Below are positions 43,580 through 54,452 of a stretch of DNA of 64,000 nt, one piece after another. Numbering within the stretch: position 1 is the stretch's first letter; every line of letters begins with the position of its first letter. The notes below the pieces were generated by a model. It made no database searches and was not told the origin of the DNA. It worked only from the letters and a program-made list of their open reading frames with translations. Source of the stretch: Herbiconiux aconitum (GTDB taxonomy: Bacteria; Actinomycetota; Actinomycetes; Actinomycetales; Microbacteriaceae); assembly GCF_024979235.1 (NCBI RefSeq), contig NZ_JANLCM010000002.1, positions 806,001-870,000 on the forward strand, written 5' to 3'. The translations under genes were made by a program, and so were the position numbers.

Positions 43580-44119
43580 ATGACCAAGACGCAGTACTAC
43601 GTGGCCGCCAGCATCGACGGGTTCATCGCCGACCGCGACAACGGGCTCGACTGGCTGATGCAGTTCGGGTTCGACGAGTTCACCGCCGACTACCAGGCCT
43701 TCCTGGCCGACGTCGGTGTCGTGGTGATGGGGTCGCGCACCTACGAGTTCGTGCTGGGCGAGGGCGCCGAGAAGTGGGCCTACCCCGAGCAGACCACGTG
43801 GGTGCTCACGAGCCGCGAGTTGCCCACGGTGGCCGGCGGCGACATCCGGATGTCGCAGGGCGACGTCGCGACGCTGCACGAAGACTGGGTGGCGGCGGCC
43901 GGTGGCAAGAACATCTGGATCGTCGGGGGCGGAGTCGTCGCGGCTCAGGTGGCCGACGCCGGTCTGCTCGACGAGATCCTGCTCACCACCATGCCCGTCG
44001 TGCTCGGAGCAGGCGCACCGCTCTTGCCCGTCTCGGGCATCAGCGACACGTTCGAGCTGGTGAGCACCCAGCTCTTCCCGTCGGGAGCGATCGGAGCGGT
44101 CTATCGCACCAGGCGGTGA
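43580..44119 (+). CDS. Dihydrofolate reductase family protein (RibD C-terminal-like)
   Basis: A 179-aa reductase-fold protein: MTKTQYYVAASIDGFIADRD (first strand and substrate loop), VVVMGSRTYEFVLG, WVLTSRELP and NIWIVGGGVVAAQVADAGLL (NADPH-binding glycine motif), LLDEILLTTMPVVLGAGAPL. It belongs to the broad DHFR/RibD-C superfamily of small actinobacterial proteins with unknown substrates, not to FolA proper. ATG 43580 follows TAGCGT by six bases. Its end overlaps dxs by 19 bases in convergent orientation. Confidence 0.85.
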   Translation: MTKTQYYVAASIDGFIADRDNGLDWLMQFGFDEFTADYQAFLADVGVVVMGSRTYEFVLGEGAEKWAYPEQTTWVLTSRELPTVAGGDIRMSQGDVATLHEDWVAAAGGKNIWIVGGGVVAAQVADAGLLDEILLTTMPVVLGAGAPLLPVSGISDTFELVSTQLFPSGAIGAVYRTRR

Positions 44120-46050
44120 AGCGTGTCGGTGTCGCTCGGGGTGGCGCTGATGGGCCGGGCGATCGGGATCTTGTTGCCGCGTACCTGAGCGATCAGGTCT
44201 TCGGCAATCTGCTCGGGGGTGAGCCCCACCCGCTGCAGGATCTCGGAGCGGGTCGCGTGCTCGAGGAACTCGTCGGGCAGCCCCAGCTCGGTCACCGCCG
44301 TGTCGACGCCGGCCTCACGCAGGTCTTGACGGATGCGCGTGCCGATGCCGCCCACCCGCACGCCGTCTTCGATGGTCACGACGATGCGATGCGCATCCGA
44401 CAGCTCGATGATGCTCCACGGCACGGGCACCACCCAGCGCGGGTCGACGACGGTGCTGCCGATGCCCTGCGCCTCGAGCAGCTCGGCGACCTTCAGTGAG
44501 AGGTCGGCCATCGCGCCGACGGCGACGATGAGCACGTCTTTCTGCGCGTCTTCCCGCAAGACGTCGACACCGTCGACCGTGCGCCGGAGAGCCGGGATGT
44601 CAGGACCGACGTTGCCCTTGGGGAAACGGATCACGGTGGGAGCGTCGGTCACCCGCACGGCTTCGGCGAGCTCCTCGCGCAAGCGCTCGGCGTCGCGTGG
44701 CGCACTCAGGCGGATGCGCGGCACGACCTGCAGGATCGCCAGATCCCACATGCCGTGATGACTCGCGCCGTCGGGCCCGGTCACACCGGCGCGGTCGAGA
44801 ACGAAGGTGACGCCGGCCTGGTGGAGCCCGACATCCATCAGCACCTGGTCGAAGGCGCGGTTGACGAAGGTGGCGTAGAGCGCCACCACGGGGTGCAGAC
44901 CGCCGAAGGCGAGCCCGGCCGCCGAGGTCACGGCGTGCTGCTCGGCGATACCGACGTCGAACACCCGCGACGGAAAGCGCTCGGCGAACTTGTGGAGCCC
45001 CGTGGGGCGGAGCATGGCGGCCGTGATGCCCACGATCGTGTCATCCTGCTCGGCCTGACGCACCATCTCGTCGGCGAAGACACCGGTCCACGAGGGGGCG
45101 CCCGAGGGCGCCGACAGCGGCTCCCCCGTCTCCGGGTCGATCTGGCCGACGGCGTGGAACTGGTCGGCCACATCCGTGAGAGCCGGCTCGTAGCCGCGGC
45201 CCTTCTCGGTGATGGCGTGCACGATGACCGGAGCGCCGTACTGCTTGGCTTGCTGCAAGGCCTCGGTCATGGCCTCGAGGTCGTGACCGTCGATCGGGCC
45301 GAGGTACTTGATGTCGAGGTTCGCATAGAGCGAGGAGTTGTTGGTCATCCGGCTGAGAAAACCATGCAGGCCACCCCGGGCCCCGCGGTAGAGCGCCCGC
45401 GCCGGGGCACCCAGGCGGTCGGCCATCTTGCGACTGGACTGGTGCAGGTCGTGGTAGCCCTTCTTCGTGCGCACCGTGTTGAGGTAGCGCGCCATGCCGC
45501 CGATGGTCGGGGCGTAGGAACGGCCGTTGTCGTTGACGACGATCACGAGGTTGCGCGAGTTGTCGTCGCTGATGTTGTTGAGCGCCTCCCAGGTCATGCC
45601 GCCGGTGAGCGCGCCGTCTCCCACCACGGCCACGACGTGACGGTCGGTCTGCCCGGTCATCTCGAAGGCGCGGGAGATGCCGTCGGCCCAGGAGAGCGAG
45701 CTCGAGGCGTGGGAGGACTCCACGACGTCGTGCGGGCTCTCCGAGCGCTGCGGATAACCGGCGAGGCCGCCCTTCTGCCGGAGCCTCGAGAAGTCCTGGC
45801 GCCCCGTCAGGAGCTTGTGCACATAGGACTGGTGACCCGTGTCGAACACGATCGCGTCGCGCGGGGAGTCGAAAACGCGGTGGATGGCGATGGTGGTCTC
45901 GACCACACCGAGGTTCGGGCCGAGGTGACCGCCGGTCTTCGAGACCTCCGCGATGAGGAACGCGCGGATCTCGGCTGCGAGAGTCTCGAGCTCCTCGGCC
46001 GACAAGGAGTCGAGGTCACGGGGTTCGTTGATTCCTTCGAGCAGGCTCAT
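44101..46050 (-). CDS. dxs: 1-deoxy-D-xylulose-5-phosphate synthase
   Basis: It condenses pyruvate and glyceraldehyde 3-phosphate with thiamine diphosphate, the first step of the MEP isoprenoid route. The 649-aa protein shows GHLGPNLGVVETTIAIHRVF, VFDTGHQSYVHKLLTGRQ, the ThDP motif GDGALTGGMTWEALNNIS, and the transketolase-type Glu in VGIAEQHAVTSAAGLAFGG. A C-terminal domain follows (VVDPRWVVPVPWSIIELSD). ATG 46050 (MSLLEGINEP) is preferred over an in-frame GTG three codons upstream. Confidence 0.97.
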   Translation of the reverse strand: MSLLEGINEPRDLDSLSAEELETLAAEIRAFLIAEVSKTGGHLGPNLGVVETTIAIHRVFDSPRDAIVFDTGHQSYVHKLLTGRQDFSRLRQKGGLAGYPQRSESPHDVVESSHASSSLSWADGISRAFEMTGQTDRHVVAVVGDGALTGGMTWEALNNISDDNSRNLVIVVNDNGRSYAPTIGGMARYLNTVRTKKGYHDLHQSSRKMADRLGAPARALYRGARGGLHGFLSRMTNNSSLYANLDIKYLGPIDGHDLEAMTEALQQAKQYGAPVIVHAITEKGRGYEPALTDVADQFHAVGQIDPETGEPLSAPSGAPSWTGVFADEMVRQAEQDDTIVGITAAMLRPTGLHKFAERFPSRVFDVGIAEQHAVTSAAGLAFGGLHPVVALYATFVNRAFDQVLMDVGLHQAGVTFVLDRAGVTGPDGASHHGMWDLAILQVVPRIRLSAPRDAERLREELAEAVRVTDAPTVIRFPKGNVGPDIPALRRTVDGVDVLREDAQKDVLIVAVGAMADLSLKVAELLEAQGIGSTVVDPRWVVPVPWSIIELSDAHRIVVTIEDGVRVGGIGTRIRQDLREAGVDTAVTELGLPDEFLEHATRSEILQRVGLTPEQIAEDLIAQVRGNKIPIARPISATPSDTDTLHRLVR

Positions 46051-46102
46051 GTGTTCCACCTTCCCACCACACGCTGAAACCGCAGTCTACGCCGAACGAA
46101 AT

Positions 46103-46144
46103 GAACGAACGGTGAGGGCGCGTGGGTGCCCTCACCGTTCGTTC
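46103..46144 (-). terminator. Terminator of acnA
   Basis: GAACGAACGGTGAGGGC and GCCCTCACCGTTCGTTC are perfect 17-bp inverted repeats with an 8-base loop, 18 bases after the acnA stop, followed on the minus strand by ATTTCGTTC. It separates acnA from dxs. Confidence 0.8.
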
Positions 46145-46161
46145 GAGACCGGTCCGAGAAC

Positions 46162-48999
<2,838 letters not shown>

Positions 49000-49141
49000 G
49001 TCGACCTCACCTTCGCTGACTCACGACAATCTTTGTTCGCGAGGGGGTGGATGGCTAGCAAGGCCAGCCTTACCGCCGGCCATCCCGAGCGACATCCACC
49101 GCTACCGTATTTATCTTGACGTCAAGATAAATATAGCGCAT
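49000..49141 (-). promoter_or_regulatory. acnA upstream region
   Basis: 142 bp between the ATPase stop and the acnA start, clearly more AT-rich at its upstream end. It holds the perfect palindrome at 49108-49133 and, nearer the gene, a TAAGGCTGGCCTTGCTAGC stretch. The latter resembles a degenerate DtxR/IdeR iron box (TTAGGTTAGGCTAACCTAA), which would suit an iron-sulfur enzyme but matches only about two thirds of positions. Confidence 0.4.
49108..49133. promoter_or_regulatory. Perfect 26-bp palindrome, probable acnA operator
   Basis: Half-sites TATTTATCTTGAC and GTCAAGATAAATA are exact inverted repeats with no spacer. The core TCTTGACGTCAAGA has the form of MarR/LysR-type operators. It is strikingly AT-rich for this genome and overlaps a TTGACG that could be a -35 element, ~110 bp upstream of acnA. 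A repressor site is the simplest reading; the regulator is not in the window. Confidence 0.65.
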
Positions 49142-51535
49142 TCATTCGCGATCGGAGACGAGGCCCCGAGCGCGGGCGATGCGATACCACGCCTCGACGC
49201 CGAGAGCGCCGGCGACGCCCACCCCGACCGCGTAGTACAGGGCCGGGATGCTCTGCACCTCGAGCGCGAAGAAGTCGCGCGTGAGCGGCACCAGATAGGC
49301 GAGCACGAACGCCGCGCTGACGGCCGCCACCATTCCGATGCGCCAGCCGCTGAGCGGCCGGGCGAGCACGCAGAGCACCCAGAGCGACACGATGAACAGG
49401 GTGACGGTGGCCAGGCTCCGTGCCTCGCCGAGCGGCAGGGCGTCGCGCAGCACGGCGAAGCTCGCCACGCAGGCCGCAGCGGCGATGAGACCGGTCGGAA
49501 TGGAGAACGCCAGCACCCGCTTCAGCACGCCCGGACGGTAACGCCGGCTGTTGGGTGCCAATGCGAGGAAGAAGGCCGGGATGCCGATGGCGAGCGACGA
49601 GACCAGGGTCATCTGCCGGGGCAGGAACGGGAACTTCCACAAGAGCACGGCGCTCACCAGGGCGAGCACGATGCCGTAGACGGTCTTGGCGAGAAAGAGG
49701 TTCGACACCCGTTCCACGTTCGCGATCACGCGGCGGGCGTAGGCGAGCACGGTGGGCAGACGGTCGAACCGCCCCTCGAGCAGCACGATCCGCGACACGG
49801 CGCGCGTGGCCGGCGTGGCGTTGCCCATGGCGATACCGAGATCGGCGTCTTTGATGGCCATCGCATCGTTCACGCCGTCGCCCGTCATCGCCACGGTGCG
49901 GCCTTGCGCCTGCAGGGCGTGCACCACGGCACGTTTCTGCTCGGGCGCCACCCGGCCGAAGACGCTCGACTCGCCCAGGGCGTCGACGACGGCCCCGTCG
50001 GCGGTGAGCGCACTGGCGTCGACGGCCTCGCCCGGTAGGCCGAGCTCCCCCGCGATGGCGCCGACCGTGACGGGGTTGTCTCCGGAGAGCACGACGACCC
50101 GCACGTCCTGCTCGTCGAAGTACTCCAACGTCGGGCGCGCATCCGGACGCACCGATTCATGGAACACGGCGATGGCGGCCGGGCGGAAACCGGCGCCGGG
50201 CGACTCGGTGTCGGCGTAGTCGCCCGCGAGCCCGGTGCCGAGCCCCAGGGCGAGCGAGCGGCGGCCCGACGCGGCGATCTCGGTGGCCTGCCGCAGCGCA
50301 TCCGGGGCCCCGCTCAGAAGCCGCTCGGGTGCGCCGAGCAGCCAGGTCTGAGGTCGGCCGTCGCGCTCGAAGGTGATTGCGCTGAAGGCGCGCCGGGAGC
50401 TGAACGGCAGGCGTTCGAGCACGGGCGAGGCGTCGACCCCGAAATGCGGGCGCAGTGCCAGCGCGGTCTGGTTGGCGGCGACGTCGTGCGCGATGAGTCC
50501 GAGCACGGCGTCGAGCTCGTCGTCGCGGAAGCCGTCGTCGATCGTCACGAGACGCTCGAAGCCGATTTCGCCGGTCGTGAGGGTTCCGGTCTTGTCGAGG
50601 CAGAGCACGTCGACGCGCGCGAGCACCTCCACCGCGGCGAGCTCCTGCACGAGCACCTTCTGCCGGCCGAGCTGGATGACGGCCACCCCGAAGGCAAGGC
50701 TGGTGAGCAGCACCAGCCCCTCGGGGATCATGCCCACCACGCTCGCCACGGTGTCGAGCGCCGCGAGCCGCCAGGACTCGATGGGAACCTGCCCGAGGTC
50801 GGAGAGTTCGAACACCCCGTCGGGGCCGATCGCGCCGTAGACCAGCACGCGGCCGACGATCACGATCAGGATGACGGGGATGAGCAGCCAGCTGAGATAC
50901 ACCAGGATGCGCGTGGTCGCCGCCCGCAGCTCCGAGTGCACCAGGGTGTGCCGCTTGATCTCCCGGGTGAGGGTGTTGGCGTAGGACTGCGCCCCGACGG
51001 CCGTCACACGGCACTCGGCCGTGCCCGAGACGACGAGCGAGCCGGAGAGCAAGGTGTCGCCCGGCCGCTTGGCGACCGGTTCGGATTCGCCGGTCAGCAT
51101 CGACTCGTCGACCAGCAGATCCGCGACCGCGTCGAGCTGCGCATCCGCGGTCACCTGATCGCCGGGGCGCAGCAGCATCAGGTCGCCCTGCACCACCTGC
51201 TCGGGCGCGATCACCACCACCTCACCGCCGCGGCGCACCACTGTCTCGGGAGCGGCCAGCAGCGCGAGACGCTCGAGGCTCGCCTTGGCCCGCAGCTCCT
51301 GCACGATGCCGATCAGCGAGTTCACGATCACGATGCCGAAGAACAACCCGTCGCCCAGGTCGCCGAGCAGCACCACCGCGAGGAAGCAGACGGTGAGGAT
51401 GGCGTTGAAGAAGGTGAAGACGTTCTCGCGCAGGATGCTGCCGACCGACCGCGAGGTCGACGTGTCGGCGACGTTCGTCAGGCCGCGCGCGATCCGATCG
51501 GCGACCTCCGCCTCGGTGAGACCCCCGTCTCCCAT
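49142..51535 (-). CDS. Cation-transporting P-type ATPase, CtpE-like
   Basis: An ion-pumping P-type ATPase. The 797-aa protein has ~10 membrane helices (VFTFFNAILTVCFLAVVLLG, WLLIPVILIVIVGRVLVYGA). The phosphatase motif LTGES is at 147-151, phosphorylated Asp314 is in LCLDKTGTLTTGE, and the hinge is TGDGVNDAMAIKDADLGIAMG. The M4 segment reads GMIPEGLVLL, with PEGL as in mycobacterial CtpE (a Ca2+ uptake ATPase of the same length) rather than CPC or PEAL. The specific ion is inferred. ATG 51535 is chosen; a longer frame would overlap the DUF3159 gene. Confidence 0.88.
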   Translation of the reverse strand: MGDGGLTEAEVADRIARGLTNVADTSTSRSVGSILRENVFTFFNAILTVCFLAVVLLGDLGDGLFFGIVIVNSLIGIVQELRAKASLERLALLAAPETVVRRGGEVVVIAPEQVVQGDLMLLRPGDQVTADAQLDAVADLLVDESMLTGESEPVAKRPGDTLLSGSLVVSGTAECRVTAVGAQSYANTLTREIKRHTLVHSELRAATTRILVYLSWLLIPVILIVIVGRVLVYGAIGPDGVFELSDLGQVPIESWRLAALDTVASVVGMIPEGLVLLTSLAFGVAVIQLGRQKVLVQELAAVEVLARVDVLCLDKTGTLTTGEIGFERLVTIDDGFRDDELDAVLGLIAHDVAANQTALALRPHFGVDASPVLERLPFSSRRAFSAITFERDGRPQTWLLGAPERLLSGAPDALRQATEIAASGRRSLALGLGTGLAGDYADTESPGAGFRPAAIAVFHESVRPDARPTLEYFDEQDVRVVVLSGDNPVTVGAIAGELGLPGEAVDASALTADGAVVDALGESSVFGRVAPEQKRAVVHALQAQGRTVAMTGDGVNDAMAIKDADLGIAMGNATPATRAVSRIVLLEGRFDRLPTVLAYARRVIANVERVSNLFLAKTVYGIVLALVSAVLLWKFPFLPRQMTLVSSLAIGIPAFFLALAPNSRRYRPGVLKRVLAFSIPTGLIAAAACVASFAVLRDALPLGEARSLATVTLFIVSLWVLCVLARPLSGWRIGMVAAVSAAFVLAYLVPLTRDFFALEVQSIPALYYAVGVGVAGALGVEAWYRIARARGLVSDRE

Positions 51536-51560
51536 CCCCGTCGCTCCCCCGAAGGCCGGA

Positions 51561-52319
51561 TCAGGACGGCTCGGCGGATGCCGTGGGCCGGGACTTCGAA
51601 TACGCGGCCCGCACCAGCAACCAGGTGACCCAGAGCATTCCGGCATAAAGAGGAACGCCGAGGATCAACTTGACCGAACCGAGCAGCTCGGTCTGGGCGG
51701 AGAGGTAGAGCGGCACCTCGAAGGCGAGGCGCGTCGCGAACAGGCCCACCCAGCACCACGTGGCCACGAGCACCACGCGCCCCTTGGCACGATCGGTGCG
51801 GTAGCCGCCCGGGTCGTTCACCAGCAGGCTCACGATCACGCCGATCAGCGGGCGCCGGGCGATGAGCGAGACGAGCAGCACGACAAGGCACACGATGTTG
51901 ATCACGATGCCGAGCACGAAGTTGTCTTCAGCGCGGCCGGTGAACAGGGCGAGACCGGCGGAGACGCCGACACCGAGCAACCCGGCGACGGCAGGCATCA
52001 CGGCGCTGCGGGTGACGAGCCGCACGATGACGAAGACCACCGAGAGCGCCACCGGCGCGGTGACCGAGAGCACCAGGTTCTTCGTGACGGTGAAGATGAC
52101 GAGGAAGGCGAGCCCGGGCAGGATCGACTCGATCAGCCCGCGGACACCGCCGATCGCCTTGAGCAGCGACGATCCGGTCGGCGTCTCGCCCGGGGTGACC
52201 TGAGCGATGCCGGCGTTGCGCGCCGCCTGGGCGAAGGCCTCGTGGAAGGTGACGGGCTGCTGCGGCTCGTCGGGCGCATCCGGCACGCCTGCTGCGGCGG
52301 GGTCTCGGTCGTCGGGCAT
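51561..52319 (-). CDS. DUF3159 domain-containing membrane protein
   Basis: A 252-aa actinobacterial membrane protein of unknown function. It has five or six hydrophobic segments (LIESILPGLAFLVIFTVTKN, VLSVTAPVALSVVFVIVRLV, SAVMPAVAGLLGVGVSAGLA, GIVINIVCLVVLLVSLIARR) and family features DNFVLGIVINI, RPLIGVIVSLLVNDPGGYRTD and FATRLAFEVPLYL. It starts at ATG 52319, two bases after the DUF3710 gene, in the conserved dut-DUF3710-DUF3159 run. Confidence 0.88.
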   Translation of the reverse strand: MPDDRDPAAAGVPDAPDEPQQPVTFHEAFAQAARNAGIAQVTPGETPTGSSLLKAIGGVRGLIESILPGLAFLVIFTVTKNLVLSVTAPVALSVVFVIVRLVTRSAVMPAVAGLLGVGVSAGLALFTGRAEDNFVLGIVINIVCLVVLLVSLIARRPLIGVIVSLLVNDPGGYRTDRAKGRVVLVATWCWVGLFATRLAFEVPLYLSAQTELLGSVKLILGVPLYAGMLWVTWLLVRAAYSKSRPTASAEPS

Positions 52320-52321
52320 CG

Positions 52322-53017
52322 TCAGGAGGCCGCAGGGGCGGAACCGCCCGAGGCCGCGGTCTTCGGAATAGTGAGCGGGATGAGGTCGCGCGGCGGCATG
52401 GGCTGGGAACCGCGCACCACGACGACGCTGCGGAACAGGTCTTCGAGTGCGGTCTGAGCTGCGGGGTTCGTGATCGCGTCGCCCGCGATCACGCCGCGCA
52501 GGAGCCAGCGCGGTCCGTCGACGCCGATGAAGCGGGCGATCCGAAGCCCCTGTGTGCCATCGGGCGCGGTGGCCGGCACACCGGCGACGAGCTCGGGCCC
52601 GAAGACGCCGATCTGCGCGGTGCTCTGGCCACCCTGCTTGAGGATCTGGTCTTCGATCTGCTCGCGGATCTCGTGCCAGAGCCCGGTCGACCGGGGCGCG
52701 GCGAAGGCCTGCACCTGCAAAGTGGATCCGGCGTAGTCGAGGCCGACCGCCACCACGCGGTTGGTGCCCTCCTCGACCTCCAGACGGAGGTGGAGCCCCT
52801 CGCGGGGAAGGATCTTCAGGCCGCCGAGGTCGACGTAGGGCCGGGCGGGGTTCGCCTCGGTGGCGTCGAAGGGTCCGTTCGTCTCACGATCTGCCGGTGC
52901 CGACTTGGCGTCGCGATCGGCGTCGGTGTCGGGGGCGTCGAGGGCGTCGGCTTCGGCGCTCACCTCGAGCTCGGAGTCGGGCTGCGCGTCGCCGGGGACG
53001 ATTTCGTTGTCGCTCAT
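52322..53017 (-). CDS. DUF3710 domain-containing protein
   Basis: A 231-aa soluble protein of an actinobacterial family of unknown function. The first ~60 residues are acidic and low-complexity. The conserved part runs from YVDLGGLKILPREGLHLRLE through VGLDYAGSTLQVQAFAAPRS and TGLWHEIREQIEDQILKQGG to GVDGPRWLLRGVIAGDAI. Its ATG overlaps the dut stop by four bases, so expression is tied to dut. Confidence 0.9.
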   Translation of the reverse strand: MSDNEIVPGDAQPDSELEVSAEADALDAPDTDADRDAKSAPADRETNGPFDATEANPARPYVDLGGLKILPREGLHLRLEVEEGTNRVVAVGLDYAGSTLQVQAFAAPRSTGLWHEIREQIEDQILKQGGQSTAQIGVFGPELVAGVPATAPDGTQGLRIARFIGVDGPRWLLRGVIAGDAITNPAAQTALEDLFRSVVVVRGSQPMPPRDLIPLTIPKTAASGGSAPAAS

Positions 53018-53472
53018 GACTGGTTTCCGTTCGTAGGCGACGAGTATCCGGTGGAGCCGAAGCCGCCGTCGCCCCGATGGCTCCCGGGGAGCGTCTCGAC
53101 GGGCACGAACACGGCTCGCGTCACCGGCATCACGATCAGTTGCGCGATTCTGTCGCCGACGGCGATATCGTACGGCACCTGGCTGTCGGTGTTCAGGAGG
53201 ATGACCTTGATCTCGCCACGGTAGCCCGCATCGACCGTTCCGGGAGAGTTCACGACGGTGATGCCGTGCTTCGCGGCGAGGCCGCTCCGCGGCACCACGA
53301 ACGCGACGAAGCCGTCGGGCAGGGCGATCGAGACGCCGGTGCCGACCATCCGCCGCTCCCCCGGCGCCAGGGTGAGGTCTTCGGAGGAGAGCAGATCGGC
53401 ACCCGCGTCGCCTGGGTGCGCATAGTTGGGCACGTTCTGCGCGCTGATGAGGATCTCGATGGAAGAAGTCAC
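53014..53472 (-). CDS. dut: Deoxyuridine 5'-triphosphate nucleotidohydrolase (dUTPase)
   Basis: It hydrolyses dUTP to dUMP and keeps uracil out of DNA. The 152-aa trimeric-type protein has all five motifs: HPGDAGADLLS (1), VPRSGLAAKHGITV (2-3 region), NSPGTVDAGYRGEIKVILLN (3), RIAQLIVMPV (4), and the C-terminal GDGGFGSTGY (5). GTG 53472 lies six bases after TACCCT and has no ribosome site, so a leaderless message is likely. Divergent from the DUF3093 gene. Confidence 0.97.
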   Translation of the reverse strand: MTSSIEILISAQNVPNYAHPGDAGADLLSSEDLTLAPGERRMVGTGVSIALPDGFVAFVVPRSGLAAKHGITVVNSPGTVDAGYRGEIKVILLNTDSQVPYDIAVGDRIAQLIVMPVTRAVFVPVETLPGSHRGDGGFGSTGYSSPTNGNQS

Positions 53473-53478
53473 GAGTCG

Positions 53479-53484
53479 AGGGTA
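53479..53484 (-). promoter_or_regulatory. -10 box of dut (leaderless arrangement)
   Basis: TACCCT on the minus strand, six bases (CGACTC), then the GTG start of dut; the same box and spacing occur at rarA. Confidence 0.5.
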
Positions 53485-53511
53485 GTGCAGAAAGGATGAT
53501 CGAATAGGGGC

Positions 53512-53961
53512 ATGTCGCACTATCGGGAGAGGCTCTCTCCTTCGCTCTGGGTCTTCGTGTCCGTCGCCCTCGTCGTGCCGGCGAGCATCATCGTCTTCGC
53601 CCCGCTGACCACGATCGACGGGTGGCTGGTCGGCACGGTGGTGGGCGTGGTGCTCTACCTCGCGCTGATCGGCACCCTCTGGGCGATGAGCCCGGTGCTG
53701 GAGGTGTCCCCCGGAACGGTGCGCGTCGGGCGCGCCACGATCCCGGCCGATCTTCTCGGCGAATGCACGGCTTACCGAGGCGACGACGCTCGGGATCAGC
53801 GCGGCCGCCTGGCGGATGCGCGCGCCTGGCTCTGCATCCGGGGCTGGATCGATCCGGTGGTGAAAATGCAAATCGCCGATCCGCAGGATCCGACACCCTA
53901 CTGGCTGGTGTCGACCCGGCGTCCCGGCGATTTCATCGATGCGGTGACGGCGTCGCGCTAA
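53512..53961 (+). CDS. DUF3093 domain-containing membrane protein
   Basis: A 149-aa actinobacterial protein of unknown function with two N-terminal helices (LWVFVSVALVVPASIIVFAP and GWLVGTVVGVVLYLALIGTL). A cytoplasmic domain follows, with the conserved LLGECTAYRGDDAR, RAWLCIRGWIDPVVKMQIAD and PYWLVSTRRPGDFIDAV. DUF3093, dut and DUF4193 genes are neighbours in many actinobacteria. Its stop overlaps the convergent DUF4193 stop by four bases. Confidence 0.9.
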   Translation: MSHYRERLSPSLWVFVSVALVVPASIIVFAPLTTIDGWLVGTVVGVVLYLALIGTLWAMSPVLEVSPGTVRVGRATIPADLLGECTAYRGDDARDQRGRLADARAWLCIRGWIDPVVKMQIADPQDPTPYWLVSTRRPGDFIDAVTASR

Positions 53962-54251
53962 GAGGCGCACTCCACGCAAATTGCCCCGAGCTTCTCCTCG
54001 TGATCGATCTGTGAGCGGTGCTTCACGAGGAAGCAGCTGATACACGTGAATTCGTCGGCCTGCGGAGGCAGGACGACCACGTCCAGATCGAGGTCGGAGA
54101 GGTCAGCGCCCGGCAGTTCGAAGCCGCCGGGGTTGTCGGCGTCATCGACATCTACGACGCCGGACATCTTGTCCGGAACTCGCTCCTTCAGCGCTTCGAT
54201 CGAATCGGAATCGTCATCGGTCTTGCGCGGTGCGTCGTAATCAGTCGCCAT
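53958..54251 (-). CDS. DUF4193 domain-containing protein
   Basis: A 97-aa acidic protein starting MATDYDAPRKTDDDSDS. It has a conserved middle (GFELPGADLSDLDLDVVVLP) and a C-terminal pair of CxxC motifs: FTCISCFLVKHRSQID and GAICVECAS, a likely zinc ribbon. Strongly conserved across actinobacteria, function unknown. A second in-frame ATG six bases upstream (54257) is possible. Confidence 0.9.
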   Translation of the reverse strand: MATDYDAPRKTDDDSDSIEALKERVPDKMSGVVDVDDADNPGGFELPGADLSDLDLDVVVLPPQADEFTCISCFLVKHRSQIDHEEKLGAICVECAS

Positions 54252-54257
54252 GCCCAT

Positions 54258-54452
54258 CCACTTCTTGAATACAGCCCATTAACGAAATCGGCGGCGTTAG
54301 TTTGCATCAAACGGGCGCGAATAGCAAACCGTCGCATGAGCAGTAATTACTCACGGCCCTTGCAACTTGCGGCACGCCCGGAACATTCCCGGATTCCGGG
54401 GCGTCTCCGTGGCATCCTGTCAGCGAACAGTGACCTCTGGAGGCCTTTCACC
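54258..54452. other. Divergent intergenic region DUF4193 / sepH
   Basis: 195 bp without a gene. It holds a short AGTAATTACT palindrome near 54340, a CCCGGAA/TTCCGGG hairpin near 54377-54400, and the GGAGG ribosome site of sepH. TATTCA about 8 bases before ATG 54257 may be the DUF4193 -10 box. Confidence 0.4.

Noticed and set aside
49040..49075. IdeR/DtxR iron box upstream of acnA
   Set aside because: The TAAGGCTGGCCTTGCTAGC stretch matches only about two thirds of the consensus and its dyad symmetry is poor; kept only as a remark.
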